Assembly (NCBI GenBank): GCA_021789215.1
Contig: JAJYJS010000004.1
Location: 62,001 to 126,000, forward strand
From: Nitrospirota bacterium
Lineage (GTDB): Bacteria > Nitrospirota > Thermodesulfovibrionia > Thermodesulfovibrionales > JdFR-88
DNA: 64,000 nucleotides
Direction of reading: 5' to 3'
Of the stretch, positions 50,161 to 59,122 are shown one piece after another (position 1 is the first letter of the stretch; every line of letters starts with the position of its first letter). The notes beneath the pieces are model-generated. The model made no database searches. It was given only the letters and a program-made list of their open reading frames with translations, and was not told where the DNA came from. The position numbers and the translations under genes are program-made.

Positions 50161-51939
50161 TTACTCCTTCACTACAGCCTTGAACTTGCATACGTCGAAA
50201 CAGCTCCCGCATTTAATGCACAATGCCTGGTTCAGCTTGTGAGGCTGTTTCTTCTCTCCTGTTATGGCCCCTGCCGGACACGCCCTCATGCACGCGCCGC
50301 ATCCCTTGCAAAGCGCCTCGCTAATGCTGAAGGTGATCAGCGCCCTGCACGCCTTGGCCGGACATTTCCTGTCCCTTATATGGGCCTCGTATTCATGCCT
50401 GAAATACTTCAGCGTGCTCAGGACGGGGTTCGGGGCCGTCTGCCCCAGTCCGCAAAGGGAGGTGAGCTTAATGTCCTGAGAGAGCTTTTCAAGGAGCTCT
50501 ATGTCTCCTTCCCTGCCCTCCCCTTTTGTGATGCGGTCCAGTATCTCAAGGAGCCTCTTGGTCCCTACTCTGCATGGCACGCACTTGCCGCAGGACTCCG
50601 ACTGGGTGAAGTTGAGGAAATAACGCGCCACGTTCACCATGCAGTCGTCCTCATCGAGCACTATCATGCCGCCAGAGCCCACAATCGCGCCAAGCTGCAT
50701 GAGGCTCTCGTAATCTATCTTCACGTCAAGGCAGTCCTCCGGGATGCAGCCGCCTGACGGACCTCCCGTCTGCACCGCCTTGTATTTCTTCCCGTTCTCG
50801 ATCCCTCCGCCTATCTCGAACACGATGTCCCTTAGCGGAATGCCCATCGGTATCTCTATGAGGCCCGTATTCTTCACCTTTCCGGTGAGCGCGAAGACCT
50901 TCGTGCCCCTGGACTTTTCAGTCCCCAGAGAGGCGAACCATTCCGCCCCCTTCCTTATGATGCAGGGGATGTTGGCAAGGGTCTCCACGTTATTGATGAC
51001 GGTGGGCTTTCCCCAAAGGCCGCTCGCCACCGGAAACGGCGGCTTCGCCCGCGGCATGCCCCTTTCGCCCTCTATCGAGGCTATGAGCGCCGTCTCCTCG
51101 CCGCATACGAATGCGCCCGCCCCAAGCTTGACCTTTATGTCGAAGTCCAGCCCGGAGCCAAGTATGTTTTTACCAAGCAGGTTTTTCTGCCTCGCGGCAT
51201 CCAGCGCAATCCTGAGCCGCTCCACCGCAAGCGGGTACTCCGCCCTGATATATACATATCCGTTGCTGGCGCCCACCGAATACGCCGCGATAATCATGCC
51301 CTCTATAACCGAGTGGGGATTGCCCTCTATGACCGAGCGGTCCATGAATGCGCCGGGGTCCCCCTCGTCCGCGTTGCAGATTATGTATTTGACATCCCCG
51401 GGGGACTTCCTCGCGGCCTCCCATTTCACGCCCGTGGGGAAGCCCGCTCCCCCGCGGCCCCTGAGGCCCGATTTCTTGACAAGCTCTATGACGTCCGCCG
51501 GGCCAAGCTCCGAGAGGACCTTCTTTGCCGCCTCGTAGCCGCCCCTTTCGATATAGGCCCCTATGTCTTCGGGGTCTATCTCCCCGCAGTCGTGGAGGAC
51601 GACCTTTATCTGCTTGTCATGAAATATGTGGTAGTCTTCCTTCACTTCCCATTCGGCAACGGGCCTGCCCTCCATGATGTGCTCTTTAACAATCCTGGAC
51701 ACCATCTCGGGCTTTATGTACTGGTAAGTGGTCTTCTGCCCGTCCACTATGACATCCACAAGGACGTCCCTCGCGCAAAAGCCCCTGCAGCCGACTTTTC
51801 CGGAAGAGCATTTGCCGAAGCCGGCTTCAAGCCCGTTATGTTTGAGTTCGGCCTCGAAGGCCTTGAGCACGCCTTCGCCCCCGGCGGCCATGCCGCCCGT
51901 GCCCATGCAAACCTTTATTTCCAGGTTCATGGCCATCAT
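50161..51939 (-). CDS. NuoF-like NADH-binding subunit of the formate dehydrogenase
   Basis: A 592-aa diaphorase subunit of the HydB/NuoF type. Order: thioredoxin-like [2Fe-2S] N-domain (VCMGTGGMA..., GKCSSGKVGCRGFCARDV), FMN/NADH-binding GLRGRGGAGFPTGVKWE and AGAFVCGEETALIASIEG, the [4Fe-4S] site ESCGKCVPCRVGTKR, and a C-terminal two-cluster ferredoxin (CKGCGACMRACPAGAI, CIKCGSCFDVCKF). The ATG at 51937-51939 overlaps the NuoE stop (ATGA), so the start is moved 33 codons downstream of the track's. It links formate oxidation to NAD(P)+ reduction, possibly with ferredoxin. Confidence 0.92.
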   Translation of the reverse strand: MMAMNLEIKVCMGTGGMAAGGEGVLKAFEAELKHNGLEAGFGKCSSGKVGCRGFCARDVLVDVIVDGQKTTYQYIKPEMVSRIVKEHIMEGRPVAEWEVKEDYHIFHDKQIKVVLHDCGEIDPEDIGAYIERGGYEAAKKVLSELGPADVIELVKKSGLRGRGGAGFPTGVKWEAARKSPGDVKYIICNADEGDPGAFMDRSVIEGNPHSVIEGMIIAAYSVGASNGYVYIRAEYPLAVERLRIALDAARQKNLLGKNILGSGLDFDIKVKLGAGAFVCGEETALIASIEGERGMPRAKPPFPVASGLWGKPTVINNVETLANIPCIIRKGAEWFASLGTEKSRGTKVFALTGKVKNTGLIEIPMGIPLRDIVFEIGGGIENGKKYKAVQTGGPSGGCIPEDCLDVKIDYESLMQLGAIVGSGGMIVLDEDDCMVNVARYFLNFTQSESCGKCVPCRVGTKRLLEILDRITKGEGREGDIELLEKLSQDIKLTSLCGLGQTAPNPVLSTLKYFRHEYEAHIRDRKCPAKACRALITFSISEALCKGCGACMRACPAGAITGEKKQPHKLNQALCIKCGSCFDVCKFKAVVKE

Positions 51940-52424
51940 TGCCCGCCCTTCAGCTTCTTTATCTCTTTGTTCAATTTGTCGGTTGTCATCTTGCCGTGGA
52001 CTTCCTTGTTTATGATGATGACCGGCGCTATGCTGCACGCGCCGACACAGTTCACCTTCTCCAGCGTGAACCTCATGTCCGCCGAGGTGTCTTCGCCCTC
52101 AGGCAAGCCAAACTCCCTCACCATGTTGTCTATGAGCCTGTCGGAGCCCTTGACGTGACAGGCCGTGCCGGAACAGGCCGTTATGATGTTCCTGCCCCTG
52201 GGCTTGAAATGGAACTGCGCATAAAAGGTCGCCACGCCATAAAAATGGCTCCTCGGCATCTCCATCTTGTCTGCCACAAAATTCACCGCCTTTTCAGCTA
52301 CATAGCCGAATGAGCTTTCAAGCTCCTGGAGGACGGCTATCACGCTGCCCTTCTGGCCGGCGTATTTCGCGCAGATGCCTTCAAGTTTCTCTATTTCTGC
52401 TTCGGTAAGCGCTGTTTCTGGCAT
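51936..52424 (-). CDS. NuoE-like [2Fe-2S] subunit of the formate dehydrogenase
   Basis: A 162-aa thioredoxin-like ferredoxin. [2Fe-2S] ligands: CSGTACHVKGSDRL (C-x4-C) and CVGACSIAPVI (C-x3-C), the NuoE pattern. Start at the ATG giving MPETALTEAEIEKL, preceded by GGAGAG; the track's start is 14 codons earlier. First gene of the operon nuoE-nuoF-fdhA(-fhs). Such trimeric NuoEFG-like formate dehydrogenases reduce NAD(P)+, and some bifurcate electrons with ferredoxin. Confidence 0.92.
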   Translation of the reverse strand: MPETALTEAEIEKLEGICAKYAGQKGSVIAVLQELESSFGYVAEKAVNFVADKMEMPRSHFYGVATFYAQFHFKPRGRNIITACSGTACHVKGSDRLIDNMVREFGLPEGEDTSADMRFTLEKVNCVGACSIAPVIIINKEVHGKMTTDKLNKEIKKLKGGQ

Positions 52425-52612
52425 TTTTCTATTTGCTCTCCTTGTTTTTGATGCGGAAACCAGCAAGTTTATTATTTTACCAGCGGAAAAAATACAAATT
52501 CAATCCACTATCGTATTATAAATATTTCAAATAGATTTCAGCCATTTTTAAACTAAAAACCTTATAAAAGCCCTACAAGGCCTTTTTAGCTCGGCCTGTT
52601 TTATAATCTAAT

Positions 52613-53776
52613 ATGGTCTACCTGGACAATAACGCAAGCACCCGGCCCGCGCCGGAGGTGACGGAGTTGATTTGCGGGCTCCTGAACGGTTCTTATGGGA
52701 ACCCCTCAAGCAGCCATATACCGGGAATTGAAGCAAGAAAGGCCATCGAAAATGCGCGGGAGCAGACGGCGGCCCTGATAGGGGCGTCCTCGCCGGGCGA
52801 GGTGTATTTCACATCCGGCGGTACGGAATCCAACAACATCGCCATATCCGGGGCTGCGGCGCTCGCAGGGCGCGGCCATATAATAAGCACGGTGATAGAG
52901 CACCCCGCTGTGCTGAACCCTTTAAAGGCGCTTAAAGACGCAGGATTTTTTGAGATAACTCTTGTCCCGGTGGACGGAAACGGCATTGCCAGCGTACGGG
53001 AGATAGAAAAGGCCATGAGGAAAGACACCGCGCTCATTACCGTAATGCACGCCAACAACGAGACCGGGACTATAGAGCCGGTTGAAGAGATAGGGGCCCT
53101 GGCCAGGCAAAGGGGCATCCTCTTCCATACGGACGCCGCGCAGTCCGTGGGCAAGATCGCCGTCGACGTGCGGAAGATGAATGTAGACATGCTCTCGATA
53201 GCGGGACACAAGTTCCACGCCCCAAAGGGTATTGGCGCGCTCTACGTAAGAGAGGGCGTGAAGATAAAAAATACAATAATGTACGGGGCCGGGCATGAGC
53301 GCGGAATGAGGCCGGGCACCGAGAACACCCCTTACATCGCGGGGCTTGGAAAGGCCTGCGAACTGGCGGGAAAGGCTTTTTTATCCGGCAGCCCGGAGGC
53401 CGTCTCAAGGCTGGGAGAGCTTCTTTTCAGCCTGCTGAAAAAAGAGATGCCGGATATTGCGGTGAACTGCGAAGGAGCGGGAAGGCTTCCCAATACGCTC
53501 AGCCTCCGCATCCCCGGGATTGACGGCCCCGCGCTCGTTTCTGCCCTGAAGGAGAGCGTTGCCATTTCCGCGGGCTCGGCCTGCCATGAGGGGACCAAAA
53601 GCCCGTCCGGCGTGCTGAAGGCGATAGGTCTGTCAGATGAGGAAGCATTTTCAACTGTGAGGATAAGCCTCGGCAGATACACGACGGAGGAGGAAATCAG
53701 AGAGGCGGCAGGACATCTCCAAAGGGCTTGTCTTCAACTGGCCCAAGCACGGTCAGGACGGGGCTTCTGCCTGTAA
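52613..53776 (+). CDS. Cysteine desulfurase, NifS/IscS family
   Basis: A 387-aa PLP enzyme that removes sulfur from cysteine for Fe-S clusters, tRNA thiolation or selenium metabolism. Motifs: VYLDNNASTRPAPEV, FTSGGTESNNIAI, THANNETGTI-like MHANNETGTIEPVEEIG, PLP lysine in DMLSIAGHKFHAPKGIGALYVREG, and the active-site Cys in ISAGSACHEGTKSPSGVLKAIG. It diverges from the nuoE operon. Its last 80 nt overlap the convergent M16 peptidase gene. Confidence 0.94.
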   Translation: MVYLDNNASTRPAPEVTELICGLLNGSYGNPSSSHIPGIEARKAIENAREQTAALIGASSPGEVYFTSGGTESNNIAISGAAALAGRGHIISTVIEHPAVLNPLKALKDAGFFEITLVPVDGNGIASVREIEKAMRKDTALITVMHANNETGTIEPVEEIGALARQRGILFHTDAAQSVGKIAVDVRKMNVDMLSIAGHKFHAPKGIGALYVREGVKIKNTIMYGAGHERGMRPGTENTPYIAGLGKACELAGKAFLSGSPEAVSRLGELLFSLLKKEMPDIAVNCEGAGRLPNTLSLRIPGIDGPALVSALKESVAISAGSACHEGTKSPSGVLKAIGLSDEEAFSTVRISLGRYTTEEEIREAAGHLQRACLQLAQARSGRGFCL

Positions 53777-55034
53777 ACAACTTCTCAGCGGCCTCTTTCA
53801 GCCCTGAAAGGCTCACTGCATCTATGTCCCTGATTATCTCCTGCGGCGTAAAGTGTTTCTGGAAGTAGATCTCCTGCTTGGCTATGTTCTGCATCCTGCT
53901 GTTTGTGGACTCAAGCCCCAGGATGAGGTTCCCCTTCAACTGCTCCTTTGCCCTGTCCAGTTCCGCCTGCTCAAGGCTTTCGGGCAGGCCAGAGAGGTCT
54001 TTCAAGACCAGCGAGACGACCTCCTCGAAATTCTTCTTCCCGGTGCCCGCGTAAATCCCGAAGGTGCCCGTATCGACGTAGGATGAAATGAAGGAATATA
54101 TGGTATAGACAAGCCCGCGCTTCTCCCTTATCTCCTGGAAAAGCCTGGAGCTTATGCCTGCCCCAATGATGGTGTTCAGCACATAGTACTCGTAGCGGAG
54201 CGGGTGTGCCTGCGAAAACCCCTGGACGCCAAAACAGAGGTGCACCTCGGAGAGGTCTTTCCTGTGCATGAAGACACCCTTGCCGAAGGCCGGCGCGTGC
54301 GGGGCCGCAGGCTCGGAGCCCCTCCTGAGCCCGCCAAGCTTCTCGTTCAGGATGCCCAGCAGCCTGTCGTGGTCGAAGCTTCCGGCGCAGGAGACTATGG
54401 TGTCCTTGGTGCCATAGAACTTCTTGATGTGGTTCAGGAAATCCTGCCTTTTCATGGCCTTTATGGTGGCCCTTGTGCCAAGCACCGGCTGGCCCACACC
54501 CTCCGCTCCCCATACGTCCCGGCTGAAGAGGTCGTGGACGAGGTCGTCCGGCGTGTCCTCCACCATCTTTATCTCTTCCTTGATTACGCCGCGCTCCTTC
54601 TCGATGTCCTCTTCGGAAAGCGTGGAATGGCAGAAAATGTCCGAGAGAAGGTCGATGCCGGTCTCTATGTGCTCGTCCAGCACCTTCACGTAAAACGTGG
54701 TGTTTTCCTTGGCGGTGAAGGCGTTGAGGTCGCCGCCTATCCCGTCTATGGTCACGGCTATGTCCCTGGCCGAGCGCCTTTTCGTGCCCTTGAAGAACAT
54801 GTGCTCAAGGAAATGGGAGATGCCGTTTTTGCCCTGGGCCTCGTGCCTGGAACCCACCTTCACCCATATGCCCACGGCAAAGGAGCGCACCCCTTTCAAC
54901 TGCTCGGACACAACGGTTATCCCGTTTTCGAGATGCTCTTTCCTGAACACTTCTTTTCTTTTTCCCTTCCCCGGTTTTTCCTTGCTCTTTATCTTTGAAG
55001 ACAGGGGGACAGACCTGAAAAAAAATCCGCCCAT
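53697..55034 (-). CDS. M16-family zinc peptidase
   Basis: A 445-aa peptidase of the processing-peptidase type. The inverted zinc motif HFLEHMFFKGT (HxxEH) is present, with the downstream Glu in the E-x-x-x-V-I-K-E-E region (KERGVIKEEIKMVEDTPDDLVHDLF). The C-terminal half is the non-catalytic M16 repeat (FGVQGFSQAHPLRYEYYVLNTIIGAG). The N-terminal about 30 Lys-rich residues before VFRKEHLENGITVV lack homology and the true start may be a downstream GTG. The gene follows pnp, as in many bacteria, and its 3' end overlaps nifS by 80 nt. Confidence 0.9.
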   Translation of the reverse strand: MGGFFFRSVPLSSKIKSKEKPGKGKRKEVFRKEHLENGITVVSEQLKGVRSFAVGIWVKVGSRHEAQGKNGISHFLEHMFFKGTKRRSARDIAVTIDGIGGDLNAFTAKENTTFYVKVLDEHIETGIDLLSDIFCHSTLSEEDIEKERGVIKEEIKMVEDTPDDLVHDLFSRDVWGAEGVGQPVLGTRATIKAMKRQDFLNHIKKFYGTKDTIVSCAGSFDHDRLLGILNEKLGGLRRGSEPAAPHAPAFGKGVFMHRKDLSEVHLCFGVQGFSQAHPLRYEYYVLNTIIGAGISSRLFQEIREKRGLVYTIYSFISSYVDTGTFGIYAGTGKKNFEEVVSLVLKDLSGLPESLEQAELDRAKEQLKGNLILGLESTNSRMQNIAKQEIYFQKHFTPQEIIRDIDAVSLSGLKEAAEKLFTGRSPVLTVLGPVEDKPFGDVLPPL

Positions 55035-55065
55035 GTTGTGATTCAGCGCTGCCTGGGATTTTTTC

Positions 55066-55094
55066 CGGGGGCGTTTTTTATCTCAGCGCCCCCG
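55066..55094. terminator. Hairpin between pnp and the peptidase gene
   Basis: CGGGGGCG and CGCCCCCG form a perfect 8-bp stem with a 13-nt loop. T-runs are weak on both sides, so it may be a processing or attenuation site within the pnp-peptidase transcript. Confidence 0.45.
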
Positions 55095-55107
55095 TTTATT
55101 CGCCGGA

Positions 55108-57189
55108 CTATTCGTCCTGCTTAAGAAGCTCTTTCCTTGAAAGCCTGACGCGGCCCTGCTTGTCTATCTCTATCACCTTCACGTCCACCTCGTCGCCCAC
55201 CTGGAGGACGTCGGTGACCTTCGCTATGCGCTTATGGGCTATCTGGGATATGTGCACGAGCCCGTCAACGCCGGGCAGTATCTCCACGAACGCGCCAAAG
55301 TCGGTTATCCGCACGACCTTGCCCTTGTAGACCTTGCCAAGCTCGGCCTCGGCAACGATGCCCAGAATTATCTCCTTGGCCTTCATGGCGGAGGCCTCAT
55401 CGGCGGAGGCGATGTTCACGAGGCCGGAATCGTCGATATCTATTTTGACGCCCGTCTCCTCCACAATGCCCCTTATGACCTTGCCGCCCGTGCCGATTAC
55501 TTCCCTTATCTTGTCGGGCTTTATCTGCATGGTATAAATGCGCGGCGCGTGCGGCGCAAGGTTTTCTCTCGGGGCCGAAAGCACCTCGCTCATCTTGCCG
55601 AGGATGTGCAGCCTGCCAGCGCGGGCCCTCTCCAGGGCCTGAGCCATAATGTCCCTGTTGATCCCGGCTTTTTTCACATCCATCTGGAATGCTGTTATAC
55701 CCTTGTCCGTTCCGGTCACCTTGAAGTCCATGTCCCCAAGGTGGTCCTCAAGGCCAAGGATGTCCGTAAGGATGACTATCTTTTCGCCCTCGATAACGAG
55801 CCCCATCGCTATGCCCGCAACGGGCGCCTTTATGGGGATGCCCCCGTCCATCAGCGCAAGCGTTGACGCGCAGACCGTGGCCATCGACGAGGAGCCGTTG
55901 GACTCCAGGATGTCGGAAACTATCCTTATCGTATAGGGAAATGTCTCCTTGGGCGGTATCATCGGCCTTATCGCCCTTTCGGCAAGCGCGCCGTGGCCGA
56001 TCTCCCTCCTGCCGGGCCCCCTCAGGAATTTCACTTCGCCCACGCTGAACGGCGGGAAATTGTAGTGGAGCATGAAAGTCTTGTAGCTCTCGCCCTCGAG
56101 GGCGTCTATCTTCTGCTCGTCTTCCGAGGTGCCAAGGGTGGCAACGCAGAGCGCCTGGGTCTCGCCCCTCACGAACAGGGCCGAGCCATGCGCCCTGGGA
56201 AGGAACCCGGCCTTTCCGTAAATGGGCCTTATCTCGTCGGGCCTTCTGCCGTCGGCCCTCTTGTTCTCGTTTATTATCATGGCCCGCACCAGCTCCTTCT
56301 CTATGTCGAAGAAGAGGTCGGATATCTCGCGGCTCCTGTCATTCTCAGGGTCGTTCAGCTTTTCGATGGCCTCGGCCCTTATCTGGTCAAGCGCCGTCTG
56401 CCTCTTGAGCTTGTCCGGTATCACAAGGCACTCGGACATCTGTCCAAGCACCAGATCCTTTATCTTCTGCTTGAACTCCTCGTCCTTGGCCGGAGGGACG
56501 ACCTCCCTCTTGGGCTTGCCGGCCTTTTCGCGCAGTTCGTGCTGGAAACGGCATATCTTCCTTATCTCGGCGTGGGCCGTGTCTATGGCCTCAAGCAGCA
56601 GCGATTCGGAAATCTCGTTCGCCCCGCCCTCGACCATGACTATGAACTCCTCCGTCCCGGCCACCGTGATGTTCAGGTCGAGGCCCTCGGCCTCGGCCAG
56701 CGTGGGGTTGACTATGAGCTGGCCCTCCTTCGAGCCTATCTTCACGGCCCCGACCGGCCCGTTGAACGGGATGTCGGAGAGCATGAGCGCCGAGGACATG
56801 CCTATTATGCCCAGGACATCGGAGATGTTCTCCTCTCCAAAGGACAGGAGCGAGGCTATGCCCTGCGTTTCGGAGAAGAACCCCTTGGGGAAGAGCGGCC
56901 TTATCGGCCTGTCTATGAGCCTCGATGTAAGCACCTCTTTTTCGGAGGGCTTCCCCTCTCTCTTGAAAAAGCCGCCGGGTATCTTTCCCGCGGCATACGC
57001 CTTTTCCTGGTAATCTATGGTAAGCGGGAAGAAATCGAGCCCTTCCTTTACCCTTTTTTCGGCCACGACTGTCGCAAGCACCACGGTGTCCCCGTATCTT
57101 GCCACGACCGCGCCATCAGACTGTCTCGCCATTTCGCCGGTTTCGATTACAAGCTTGCCCCGGCCGATTTCGGTCTCTAATCTTGTCAT
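55108..57189 (-). CDS. pnp: Polyribonucleotide nucleotidyltransferase (PNPase)
   Basis: PNPase degrades RNA 3' to 5' by phosphorolysis. The 693-aa protein has two RNase PH domains (AVVARYGDTVVLATVVAEK..., GKIPGGFFKREGKPSEKEVLTSRLIDRPIRPLFPKGF; second copy ESNGSSSMATVCASTLALMDGGIPI), a KH domain (KPDKIREVIGTGGKVIRGIVEETGVKIDI) and an S1 domain (GKVYKGKVVRITDFGAFVEILPGVDGLVHIS). Length and order are standard. It follows rpsO by 15 nt, the classic rpsO-pnp pair. Confidence 0.97.
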   Translation of the reverse strand: MTRLETEIGRGKLVIETGEMARQSDGAVVARYGDTVVLATVVAEKRVKEGLDFFPLTIDYQEKAYAAGKIPGGFFKREGKPSEKEVLTSRLIDRPIRPLFPKGFFSETQGIASLLSFGEENISDVLGIIGMSSALMLSDIPFNGPVGAVKIGSKEGQLIVNPTLAEAEGLDLNITVAGTEEFIVMVEGGANEISESLLLEAIDTAHAEIRKICRFQHELREKAGKPKREVVPPAKDEEFKQKIKDLVLGQMSECLVIPDKLKRQTALDQIRAEAIEKLNDPENDRSREISDLFFDIEKELVRAMIINENKRADGRRPDEIRPIYGKAGFLPRAHGSALFVRGETQALCVATLGTSEDEQKIDALEGESYKTFMLHYNFPPFSVGEVKFLRGPGRREIGHGALAERAIRPMIPPKETFPYTIRIVSDILESNGSSSMATVCASTLALMDGGIPIKAPVAGIAMGLVIEGEKIVILTDILGLEDHLGDMDFKVTGTDKGITAFQMDVKKAGINRDIMAQALERARAGRLHILGKMSEVLSAPRENLAPHAPRIYTMQIKPDKIREVIGTGGKVIRGIVEETGVKIDIDDSGLVNIASADEASAMKAKEIILGIVAEAELGKVYKGKVVRITDFGAFVEILPGVDGLVHISQIAHKRIAKVTDVLQVGDEVDVKVIEIDKQGRVRLSRKELLKQDE

Positions 57190-57204
57190 TTTTTCCTTTT
57201 TCTC

Positions 57205-57474
57205 TTATTTCCGGAGGCCCAGGCTCTCGACTACCTTTTCGTAGCGCGGGCGGTTGCTGGACTTGAGGTAATCAAGCAGCTTCCTGCGCTTGCCGACGAG
57301 CATCAGAAGGCCCCTTCTGGAGTGGTGATCTTTAGCGTGAGTCTTGAAATGTTCAGTGAGATAGCTTATACGCTCGCTGAGGAGCGCTATCTGGACCTCG
57401 GCTGAACCGGTGTCCGTTTCGTGGATTTTATATTGTCCGATTATATCCTGTTTTTTCTCCTTGTCGAGTGCCAT
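57205..57474 (-). CDS. rpsO: Ribosomal protein S15
   Basis: An 89-aa uS15 protein of the small ribosomal subunit. [36 protein letters not shown] and [26 protein letters not shown] are fully typical and include the 16S rRNA contact helices. It is followed by pnp. The 206 bp upstream to tRNA-Arg hold its own promoter and the tRNA promoter but no gene. Confidence 0.97.
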   Translation of the reverse strand: MALDKEKKQDIIGQYKIHETDTGSAEVQIALLSERISYLTEHFKTHAKDHHSRRGLLMLVGKRRKLLDYLKSSNRPRYEKVVESLGLRK

Positions 57475-57634
57475 CTGTACTCCTTTTAAGCTCCTTTCCT
57501 GCTTTTCAGTTTATATTCTATTTTACCTTCAATTTGATACAATAGCACAACTGCAGTATCCCTGTAAAGGACATTGCAGCAAAAGTTTTTTTAAAATTCA
57601 TAAGTTAGCGCAGGCACGGGCGGAAAGAAATCCG

Positions 57635-57663
57635 TTCACCCTTGCCGCCGCATATGTTAGAAT
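57635..57663 (+). promoter_or_regulatory. Promoter of tRNA-Arg
   Basis: TTCACC, 17-nt spacer, TAGAAT, ending 17 nt before the tRNA. Confidence 0.5.
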
Positions 57664-57680
57664 AGAAAAACCCGTCATGT

Positions 57681-57754
57681 GCGCCCATAGCTCAGCTGGA
57701 TAGAGCGTCGGACTACGAATCCGCAGGTCGGGGGTTCGAATCCCTCTGGGCGCG
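57681..57754 (+). tRNA. tRNA-Arg (anticodon ACG)
   Basis: Acceptor arms GCGCCCA and TGGGCGC pair; D-loop AGCTCAGCTGGATAGAGC; anticodon loop CTACGAA (anticodon ACG); T-loop GGTTCGAATCC. CCA is not encoded. The 3' half overlaps the end of the integrase gene and is the likely attachment site. Confidence 0.95.
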
Positions 57755-58939
57755 CTTTATTTTCAAGGAGTTTCCCTCATACGTCTCCACTCCCCTGCCG
57801 CCCAACGTGATAAAATCGTGATAATCACGCCCTGCCTCCAGCGCATCGACCAGGCCCCGCAGGCTCTCGGCATTGTGCCTGGCGTATCTCATGGTCGTCT
57901 GAAGCTGCGAATGATCGAGCACAGAGGCAATCGCGTAAATATCCTTGCCCGCGCGTCCCAGGCGGGTACCCACGGTATGCCTTAGGTCATGAAACCGGAG
58001 CCTGCCGACTTTCGCCAGCTTCAGCGCCTTGTACCACTCCCTTAGCATGTTCCGGGCGATAAAAGGGGTCCCTGCGGATGTTGTAAACACATAACCCGAA
58101 ATTGATCGGGTTTTCGCCTTCTCGTTAAGCAGGCGGCAGACGGTCTCATTCATGGGCACCGCCCTCCAGGAGTTCGTCTTTTCGTTATAGGACTCGAAAG
58201 CCCTGCCCGGAAGATCGATCTTCTCCCAACGCATCTTAAGGACCTCTCCTTCTCTTATCCCGGTGTTCAGGGCAATGATAGCCATCTCCGCCAATTGACC
58301 GCCAAGAAAGCCCTTACAGGCCTCCAAAAGCCTGTTTTCTTCCTCTAGGGTTAGGCATCTGCCGGTATTGTCATTGTCCTCTTTCTCCCGTGGAACGAGC
58401 TGGCAGGGATTCTCTTTTACCCACCTCCAAAGCCGCGCCAGATTAAAGGCCTTGCTGAGCATGGCAAGCTCCCTGTTTCTAGTTCCGGGCCGGCACTTTC
58501 GCTCTTGCCGCAATTCCAGGCAATCTTCCGTCTGCGGTTCATGCCTGCAATTCCCGCATTGCCCGGAGCCCGGCACGCACGTCTGCTCCCGGCGATAGGA
58601 AACATACCGCATTACAAGGTCGGTATCGATCTTGTCCAGGGTCAGACCGGAAAAGAAGCTGTCCAGATGGGGCAGCATGCTTTTATACCGCCTTTGAGTC
58701 ATCGGCTCTTTTGTTGGGGCATGTTCCGCCATGAATCTTTCCATCATGTCCTTAAAGGTGTACTGTTTGGCCCTGTCGACCTCAAACCATCTGCCCTCAA
58801 CAATTTGGGTCTCGACCTTGGCAAGTATCTTTTCCGCCAGCTTTTTATTGGCAGTGCCGGTGCTTTGCCGGTGCTGTTTCCCATCGGCTGAAAAACTCAT
58901 CCACCAGATCGGCGAATCAGGCCGCCTGTATAGTCCCAT
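57713..58939 (-). CDS. Tyrosine recombinase/integrase with cysteine-rich insertion
   Basis: A 408-aa phage-type integrase. Catalytic residues: Arg229 (LNTGIREGEVLKMRW), His317 and Arg320 (RFHDLRHTVGTRL), His343 (VLDHSQL) and nucleophile Tyr352 (TMRYARHN). The core-binding domain is interrupted at residues 121-149 by C-x6-C-x2-C-x8-C-x8-C, likely a metal-binding knuckle, absent from ordinary integrases. The last codons (RDSNPRPADS) lie inside tRNA-Arg, the usual sign of integration there. A good Shine-Dalgarno AAAGGAGGGCAG precedes the ATG. Preceded by a 38-aa ORF. Confidence 0.92.
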   Translation of the reverse strand: MGLYRRPDSPIWWMSFSADGKQHRQSTGTANKKLAEKILAKVETQIVEGRWFEVDRAKQYTFKDMMERFMAEHAPTKEPMTQRRYKSMLPHLDSFFSGLTLDKIDTDLVMRYVSYRREQTCVPGSGQCGNCRHEPQTEDCLELRQERKCRPGTRNRELAMLSKAFNLARLWRWVKENPCQLVPREKEDNDNTGRCLTLEEENRLLEACKGFLGGQLAEMAIIALNTGIREGEVLKMRWEKIDLPGRAFESYNEKTNSWRAVPMNETVCRLLNEKAKTRSISGYVFTTSAGTPFIARNMLREWYKALKLAKVGRLRFHDLRHTVGTRLGRAGKDIYAIASVLDHSQLQTTMRYARHNAESLRGLVDALEAGRDYHDFITLGGRGVETYEGNSLKIKRAQRDSNPRPADS

Positions 58940-58963
58940 GTTAAACTGCCCTCCTTTCCGGGA

Positions 58964-59080
58964 CTAAACAAGGCTTGAAAATACCGACAATATTATAGCA
59001 CTGCCGTTCAGGCAGGCGTCATCGACCACGAACTGCTCTTTTCCCCTTATGTTCCGGATTTCAAGTACTTTTTCGCTCAT
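58964..59080 (-). CDS. 38-aa ORF upstream of integrase (not in ORF track)
   Basis: The minus strand carries a 38-codon frame starting MSEKVLEIRNIRGKEQFVVDD and ending AIILSVFSSLV. An AAGGAGG lies 5 nt before its ATG. It ends 24 nt before the integrase ATG. It has no clear DNA-binding helix, so an excisionase role is not supported; a leader peptide or small regulator is possible. Confidence 0.5.
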   Translation of the reverse strand: MSEKVLEIRNIRGKEQFVVDDACLNGSAIILSVFSSLV

Positions 59081-59122
59081 ATTGCCTCCTTGGCTTTTTC
59101 CCCCTTATAGAGATATAGACAT

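Noticed and set aside
47483-50212. Two separate genes (535 aa and 369 aa) or a nonsense-disrupted pseudogene for formate dehydrogenase
   Set aside because: The in-frame TGA sits exactly at the catalytic Sec position with a SECIS-like hairpin after it, so one selenoprotein gene explains the data better.
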